In this document: in pieces, positions 59,626 through 64,000 of the stretch
Position numbering within the stretch: the stretch's first letter is position 1
Layout of the letters: every line of letters starts with the position of its first letter
Assembly: GCA_001777915.1 (NCBI GenBank)
Contig: MFFN01000004.1
Coordinates: 489,744-553,743 of the forward strand
Direction of reading: 5' to 3'
Origin: Candidatus Edwardsbacteria bacterium RifOxyA12_full_54_48
GTDB taxonomy: Bacteria > Edwardsbacteria > AC1 > EtOH8
DNA length: 64,000 nucleotides
Made by a program: the position numbers and the translations under genes
The notes under the pieces: model-generated
Seen by the model: only the letters and a program-made list of their open reading frames with translations
Told to the model about the DNA's origin: nothing
Database searches by the model: none

Positions 59626-59670
59626 TTCAGGTAACAGTAAACTGTAAACATACAAATTGTAAACAGTAGT

Positions 59671-60123
59671 ATGATCTTATCAAAACTAAAAGAAGCCCTC
59701 ATCTGCTTCAAGAACCTGCGGGTCACCTTTCCCTATCCGCTGAAGCGGAATTTCGAGGCCCTTCCGGTGGAGGGTTTTAGGGGCAAGCTGACCATCGATG
59801 TGGCCAAGTGCATCGGCTGCGCCGGCTGCGCCAACGTCTGCCCCTCGCGGCTGATAGTGGTCACCGACAAGAAAGCCATCCGCAAGCTGGATTTCTACCT
59901 GGAGCGCTGCACCTACTGCGGGCGCTGCGCCGACGTCTGCCCGGAGAAGGCCATCACCATGACCCAGGAGTTCGAGACCGCCACCAACGACGTTCACAAC
60001 GACATGCATATCTCGGCCGAGGTGTACATGGGGACCTGCCAGCGCTGCGGCCGGTGCTTCGAGACCCAGACCATCATCGACAAGATGATGACCGTGGGGT
60101 TCCGCAATCAAATCACAGAATAA
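59671..60123 (+). CDS. HyfH/HycF-type ferredoxin subunit
   Basis: 150 residues. Two 4Fe-4S motifs: CIGCAGCANVCP and CTYCGRCADVCP, plus a further CQRCGRC after a HISAEVYMG segment. NuoI/HyfH-like electron relay between the beta/gamma module or ferredoxin and the large/small subunits. Confidence 0.94.
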   Translation: MILSKLKEALICFKNLRVTFPYPLKRNFEALPVEGFRGKLTIDVAKCIGCAGCANVCPSRLIVVTDKKAIRKLDFYLERCTYCGRCADVCPEKAITMTQEFETATNDVHNDMHISAEVYMGTCQRCGRCFETQTIIDKMMTVGFRNQITE

Positions 60124-60124
60124 A

Positions 60125-60194
60125 CCACCAAGACACCAAGAAGTATTCAGGTTAATAAGGTATAAAAAAGTTTTGTGCCTTTGTGCCTTGGTGG
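60125..60194. repeat. Miniature inverted CACnAAG element
   Basis: CCACCAAGACACCAAG (60125) and CTTTGTGCCTTGGTGG (to 60194) are inverted arms around about 36 bp. The clearest gene-less member; it lies between two hydrogenase genes. Confidence 0.75.
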
Positions 60195-60214
60195 TAGAAA
60201 GCAAAGAAGAGAGT

Positions 60215-60877
60215 ATGGGTGATCTGATCACAACCTTAATGGCCTGCCACTTCATCGCCTCGGTGGGGGCGGCCGAGATCCGGAACTTGAAGACCGCCAC
60301 CCTGTTCCTGCTGGTGCAGTCGCTGCTGCTGTCGTTCATCATCGTGGCCTTCGCCGAGAAGAGCCAGAACTACACCCTGTACTGGTGGGCGGCCCTGACC
60401 TTCATCACCAAGGTGGTGATCATTCCGGCCCTGCTGTGGTGGCACATCAAGCGCACCGAGTTCATCGAGGTAAAGCCGCTGGTGAGTTTTGTGGTGTCGT
60501 TCATAATCCTGTCCGTATTCCTGATCGTCTTCTACCAGATGATCCGCACCTATGTGGGCTTTGTCGCCCCGACGGTGGAGGCCACCATCGAACCGGCCCG
60601 CTCATCGCTGGCCCTGGCTTTCACCATCTTCGTGCTGGGATTGTACGTGCTGGTGGTCCACCGCGATGCGGTCAAGATAATCATCGGTCTGCACCTGATA
60701 GAGAACGGCGTCCACCTGGCCCTGGTGACCCTGGTGCCCAAGCTTCCGGTGACCACCATCCTGGGGATAGTCTCCAACGTGGTGGTGGCCGCGGTGATGC
60801 TGCTGTTCCTCACCGAAAATATCTACAAGGCCTTCGGCAGCTCCGACACCATGAAGCTGTCCAGCCTGAAACGATAG
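60215..60877 (+). CDS. HyfE-type membrane subunit
   Basis: 220 residues from the ATG at 60215, six or seven TM helices. MGDLITTLMACHFIASVGAAE start, IIIGLHLIENGVHLALVTL and VVVAAVMLLFLTENIYK, similar to HyfE and to NuoK/MrpC, probably a small ion-channel subunit. Confidence 0.85.
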   Translation: MGDLITTLMACHFIASVGAAEIRNLKTATLFLLVQSLLLSFIIVAFAEKSQNYTLYWWAALTFITKVVIIPALLWWHIKRTEFIEVKPLVSFVVSFIILSVFLIVFYQMIRTYVGFVAPTVEATIEPARSSLALAFTIFVLGLYVLVVHRDAVKIIIGLHLIENGVHLALVTLVPKLPVTTILGIVSNVVVAAVMLLFLTENIYKAFGSSDTMKLSSLKR

Positions 60878-60891
60878 AGAAGGAGCAAAAA

Positions 60892-61368
60892 ATGGTCAAC
60901 AAGGATGTTTTGAAAAAGCTGAACTTCTTCAGCGAGTTTTCCGATTCCGAGCTGGGAAAGCTGGCTCCGTTGTTCAGCCAGAGGATCTACAAAGCCGAAC
61001 AGACCATGATCCCCGAGCGCGCCGAGAACACCGAGATGATGGTCCTGGTGGAGGGCAAGGTGGCGGTGGAGGTGGCCACCAGTCTTTCCGAAAGCGCCGA
61101 CCGGCTGGTGCTGACCATGGAGCTCAGCCCGGGCCGCATAATCGAATGGTCCAACGCCTTCGACCTGGCCCAGAGCGGCGGCACCGCCTCGGCCCGGGCG
61201 GTCAGCGACGTCACCGTGCTGGTGGCCGAGGGGCAGAAGGTTTGTCAACTTTGCACCAAAGAACCGCAGTTGGGCATCAAAATGCTTCAGCTGATTCTGC
61301 AGGTGTTGACCTCGCGATTAAAAGATACCAGGATGCAGCTGGTCAGCATGGCCGCCCAGTGCCAGTAA
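60892..61368 (+). CDS. Stand-alone cyclic-nucleotide-binding-like domain protein
   Basis: 158 residues, AAGGAG site. VLKKLNFFSEFSDSELGKLAPLFSQR, EMMVLVEGKVAVEV, LSPGRIIEWSNAFDL (phosphate-cassette region), ARAVSDVTVLVAEG: a CRP/CNMP-type beta-roll with a C-terminal helix but no HTH, so not a transcription factor by itself. The phosphate cassette lacks the usual GE...R; cNMP binding is doubtful. The genomic position in the operon suggests a regulatory or structural role for the hydrogenase. Confidence 0.8.
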   Translation: MVNKDVLKKLNFFSEFSDSELGKLAPLFSQRIYKAEQTMIPERAENTEMMVLVEGKVAVEVATSLSESADRLVLTMELSPGRIIEWSNAFDLAQSGGTASARAVSDVTVLVAEGQKVCQLCTKEPQLGIKMLQLILQVLTSRLKDTRMQLVSMAAQCQ

Positions 61369-61394
61369 ACGGGACGTGGGCGTCGCATAAACAT

Positions 61395-61485
61395 GTCACC
61401 CTGAGAAAGGCATCGGGCCTTGCCGGTTGAATGGGTGACGATATCATCCCTCAGCCAGCAGGGCGGGGAGCAATCTCGGGATGAC
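61395..61485. repeat. ~91-bp double-hairpin repeat, copy 3
   Basis: GTCACCCTGAGAAAGGCATC, GAATGGGTGAC, ATCATCCCTCAGCC and CTCGGGATGAC occur in the same order as at 44854-44945. Spacer between the CNMP-like gene and the HyfF-like gene. Confidence 0.8.
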
Positions 61486-61545
61486 AACTAAATTCTTAAA
61501 GTTCGAAAAACAATAAGCATCAAAGCAGTAAAGTAGAGTAAATAT

Positions 61546-63072
61546 ATGGTTGTAACCATCAATCCCATGGCGGTGTCGATACTGCCATTTCTGGTCTTCA
61601 TGGTCCCCCTGGTTTTCGGCGGCCTGATATTCGCCCTGGGACGGCTGGGAAAGATCTTCCGGCACGGCCTGGCCCTGACCGGGATAAGCCTGACCCTGCT
61701 GATCGCCGTAATGATGACCGTCCGGGTCCTGAACGGGGAGGTGCTCACCTGGTGGGGCAACAATTTCTACGTGGACGGACTGTCCACCCTGATGGAGCTG
61801 GCGGCCAGCGTGATGGGGGTGATAGTGGTGGTCTACTCCATGAAATATTTCGGGGCCAAGACCGAGATAGAGGAGGCCCATCCCTACACCAGCATGACCA
61901 CCTATTACGGGCAGATCCTTTTATTCCTGGGGCTGATGAACTGGACCTGCGCCACCAACAACATCATCATGCTGTATGTCTCCCTGGAGTTCACCACCCT
62001 GGCCACCGTTTTTCTGGTTACTTTCCACTGGAACAAACCGGCCCTGGAAGCGGGGTATAAGTATCTGTTATTGGTGACAGTGGGCGTGGTGTTCGCCCTG
62101 CTGGGTTCGGTCCTTTTATATTCGGCGGCCACCCCGTTCCTGCCGGCTTCCCGGGTGTTGCTGCTGACCGAGCTGGGCACCATCGCCACCAAGATACCCA
62201 GCAACATCGTCTTGTTGGCCGCCGCCTTCATGGTGGTGGGCTTCGGGACCAAGGCCGGGCTGGTGCCCTTCCATGCCTGGCTGCCCGACGCCCACGCCGA
62301 GGCCCCGGCCCCGGTGTCGGCCCTGCTTTCCGGCATTGTCATCAAGGTGGGGGCCTACGCTTTGGCCAGGACCATCTCGGTGTTCGCTCCGCATTACGGC
62401 ACCATTCCGCTGTTCATCGCCATCCTCTGCTCCATCTCCATGATCGTGGGCATGATGATGGCCATGGTCCAGGACGACCTCAAAAGGATGCTGGCCTATT
62501 CTTCGGTGGCCCAGATCGCCTATGTCATCGAGGGCCTGGGCATGGGCACCTACCTGGGAATCTACGGCGGGCTGATGCATCTGGTCAACCATACCATCGT
62601 AAAGGGGCTGCTGTTCCTGGCGGTGGGGGCCATCATCTATGCCGCGGGAAAACGCAAGATATCCGAGCTGGCCAGGGTAAAATTCCGGATGCCCCTGACC
62701 GCCTTTGCCTTCTTCGTGGGGGTGTTCGCCATCTCGGGCATGCCGCCTTTCAACGGATTCGTCTCCAAGTTCACCCTGTTCCTGGCATTGGGCCAGGCCA
62801 AGCTGATGTGGGCGGCCATCATCGGCATCATCACCAGCCTGTTCACCCTGGTCTGCTTCTTCCGGGCCGGCTATAAGATATTCTGGTCCGAAAAGGAAGT
62901 TCACGCAGTCGGAGCCGAGGCCGTCACCGCCGCCGAGGTCCCGGCGGCCATGTGGGTGGGAATGGTCCTGCTGGCCATCGCGGCCATCGTGCTGGGGGTG
63001 TTTCCCCAGATCATGCATCCCCTGCTGGACAGCGCCACCAAGTGCATTTTAAGGATTTTGATCGGTGGATAG
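61546..63072 (+). CDS. Antiporter-like membrane subunit (HyfF type)
   Basis: 508 residues, about 14 TM helices. MLYVSLEFTTLATVFLVTF (Glu on TM5 type), GFGTKAGLVPFHAWLPDAHAEAPAPVSALLSGIVIKVGAYAL, HLVNHTIVKGLLFLAVGA, SGMPPFNGFVSKF. Third antiporter-like subunit of the cluster and last hydrogenase gene in it. Confidence 0.9.
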   Translation: MVVTINPMAVSILPFLVFMVPLVFGGLIFALGRLGKIFRHGLALTGISLTLLIAVMMTVRVLNGEVLTWWGNNFYVDGLSTLMELAASVMGVIVVVYSMKYFGAKTEIEEAHPYTSMTTYYGQILLFLGLMNWTCATNNIIMLYVSLEFTTLATVFLVTFHWNKPALEAGYKYLLLVTVGVVFALLGSVLLYSAATPFLPASRVLLLTELGTIATKIPSNIVLLAAAFMVVGFGTKAGLVPFHAWLPDAHAEAPAPVSALLSGIVIKVGAYALARTISVFAPHYGTIPLFIAILCSISMIVGMMMAMVQDDLKRMLAYSSVAQIAYVIEGLGMGTYLGIYGGLMHLVNHTIVKGLLFLAVGAIIYAAGKRKISELARVKFRMPLTAFAFFVGVFAISGMPPFNGFVSKFTLFLALGQAKLMWAAIIGIITSLFTLVCFFRAGYKIFWSEKEVHAVGAEAVTAAEVPAAMWVGMVLLAIAAIVLGVFPQIMHPLLDSATKCILRILIGG

Positions 63073-63141
63073 GATCCACCGAAAGTCTATAAGCTACGAT
63101 CAATAAAATTTAAATTTCTTAACATATAAATAGGCGCTAAA

Positions 63142-64000
63142 ATGAAAAGAGTCTTTACTGCTGTAATGGTCTCCCTGGCTGCTGCAGTACTGGCAGTCAT
63201 CTCGGGCTGCGAGGGCGGCGGGGAACAGGTCCGGATAGGGGTGGCCGCGCCGCTGACCGGCGAGCAGGCCAAGGCCGGCCAGGATGTGCTGCACGGTGTT
63301 CAGCTGGCGGTCTCCGAATGGAACGCCAAAGGCGGGGTGCTGGGCAAAAGGATAGTGATCATCGCCGGCGACGACCGGGCCGACGAGAAGGAAGCATATA
63401 TTGTGGCCGAGAAGCTGGCCAATCAGGGGGTCTGCGGGATCGTCGGGCACTACAACAGCCATTGCTCCATCGCCGGCAGCCGGATCTACAATCAAAGGAT
63501 GCTTCCCCAGATCTCCCCGGCCTCCACCAACCCCAAATTCACCGAGCAGGGATTTGCCAATGTATTCCGTAGCTGCGGGCGTGACGACCAACAGGGGCAG
63601 GTGGCGGCCGATTTCGCGGTCAAGACGCTGAACATCACAAAAGTGGCCGTATTCAACGACGGAACAACTTATGGACGCGGCCTGGCCGAAGAATTCAAAA
63701 AATCCATTGCCGCTCTGCAGCCACCGGCCGGCGCCAGAGGCAAGAATGTCATGCCGGCAGTGGAGATCGTGGCCGAGGCCGAGCTGCAGCCGGTCAGGGA
63801 GGGCCAGGCCCCGGGCTATGACGCAGTGCTGGATCCGCTGATCAGCATCCAGCCGGACCTGGTATACTTCGGCGGCAGCTATCCCGAGGGGGCGGTGCTG
63901 GTGAGGAAGATGAAGGAGCGCAAACTTAAAAGCGCCTTTATGGCCGGCGACGCCATTGCCAATTCAGTCTATTTAAAGGCCGGGGGCATTGCCACCGAGG
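63142..64000 (+). CDS. Branched-chain-amino-acid-type ABC substrate-binding lipoprotein (3' partial)
   Basis: At least 286 residues; the frame is open at the window end. ATG 63142, signal peptide with lipobox (LAVISGC), then VRIGVAAPLTGEQAKAGQDVLHGVQLAVSEWNAKGGVLGKRI: the periplasmic-binding fold type I of LivJ/LivK proteins, with DDRADEKEAYIVAEKLANQGVCGIVGHYNSHCSIAGSRIYNQ. Probably binds Leu/Ile/Val or another small amide or urea. The permease and ATPase genes are presumably downstream. It is not part of the hydrogenase operon by function. Confidence 0.9.
   Translation, partial: MKRVFTAVMVSLAAAVLAVISGCEGGGEQVRIGVAAPLTGEQAKAGQDVLHGVQLAVSEWNAKGGVLGKRIVIIAGDDRADEKEAYIVAEKLANQGVCGIVGHYNSHCSIAGSRIYNQRMLPQISPASTNPKFTEQGFANVFRSCGRDDQQGQVAADFAVKTLNITKVAVFNDGTTYGRGLAEEFKKSIAALQPPAGARGKNVMPAVEIVAEAELQPVREGQAPGYDAVLDPLISIQPDLVYFGGSYPEGAVLVRKMKERKLKSAFMAGDAIANSVYLKAGGIATE

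Overview
This 64 kb window is a chromosomal segment of a diderm (Gram-negative-type) bacterium. A TonB-dependent receptor, several signal-peptide beta-barrel proteins, a DUF3078-like protein and the SLBB/TPR surface proteins all imply an outer membrane. The chromosome is GC-rich with strong G/C third-position bias and carries many short dispersed intergenic repeats. The combination (glutaminyl-tRNA synthetase, group 4 [NiFe] hydrogenase, short-type LeuCD, CarboxypepD/TPR surface proteins) suggests an anaerobic or fermentative uncultivated lineage, perhaps a candidate phylum in or near FCB/TA06/Edwardsbacteria. That placement is inference. No rRNA, tRNA or CRISPR was recognised.

Layout. 1-5.7 kb: end of a secreted protein, an MFS exporter, a small secreted CarboxypepD-like protein, then scpA, an EnvC-like factor and a TPR protein, closed by a bidirectional terminator. 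5.8-15.7 kb, minus strand: an isocitrate/isopropylmalate dehydrogenase-family enzyme, a fused HMG-CoA lyase/family III CoA-transferase, a truncated tyrosine recombinase, an AT-rich three-gene block (membrane protein, HNH nuclease, Mrr-like nuclease), then leuC and leuD. An ArsR-type regulator lies upstream. 16.4-26.9 kb: a C26 amidotransferase, DUF3795, a YHGS protein, lepA, a lipoprotein, two tandem signal peptidases I, a GNAT-like protein, PAP2 and glnS. 27-35.5 kb, minus strand: TonB receptor, gltX, an SLBB protein and two tandem paralogous barrel/CarboxypepD/TPR proteins. 35.7-44.4 kb, plus strand: mnmE, DUF3078-like, mscL, DUF4184, PAS, alpha/beta hydrolase, an AAC(6')-like and another acetyltransferase, and a rifampicin-phosphotransferase-like enzyme. 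44.4-48 kb: the preQ0/preQ1 genes queF, queD, queC and queE. 48.3-63.1 kb: a long plus-strand hydrogenase cluster. 63.1 kb to the end: a branched-chain-type ABC substrate-binding lipoprotein that runs off the window.

The hydrogenase cluster joins a sulfhydrogenase-like beta/gamma pair (Fe-S dicluster and flavin/[2Fe-2S] NAD(P)H module), a HycI-type maturation protease, a HycE/HyfG-type catalytic subunit with intact nickel motifs and a HycE-like cleavable tail, a HyfH-like ferredoxin subunit, HyfC and HyfE, and three antiporter-like subunits (HyfD, HyfB, HyfF types). It probably exchanges electrons between NAD(P)H or ferredoxin and H2 while moving ions. No small (NuoB/HyfI) subunit is in the window.

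Most notable are (i) the AT-rich nuclease block abutting a recombinase that has lost its catalytic half, a candidate uncharacterised defence island; (ii) small passenger genes (one GxxExxY, two four-helix-bundle/IVP) in hydrogenase operon spacers, bracketed by inverted oligo-repeats, plus gene-less miniature versions elsewhere, suggesting a family of spacer-inserting elements; and (iii) the lyase/CoA-transferase fusion whose junction is an A7 tract.
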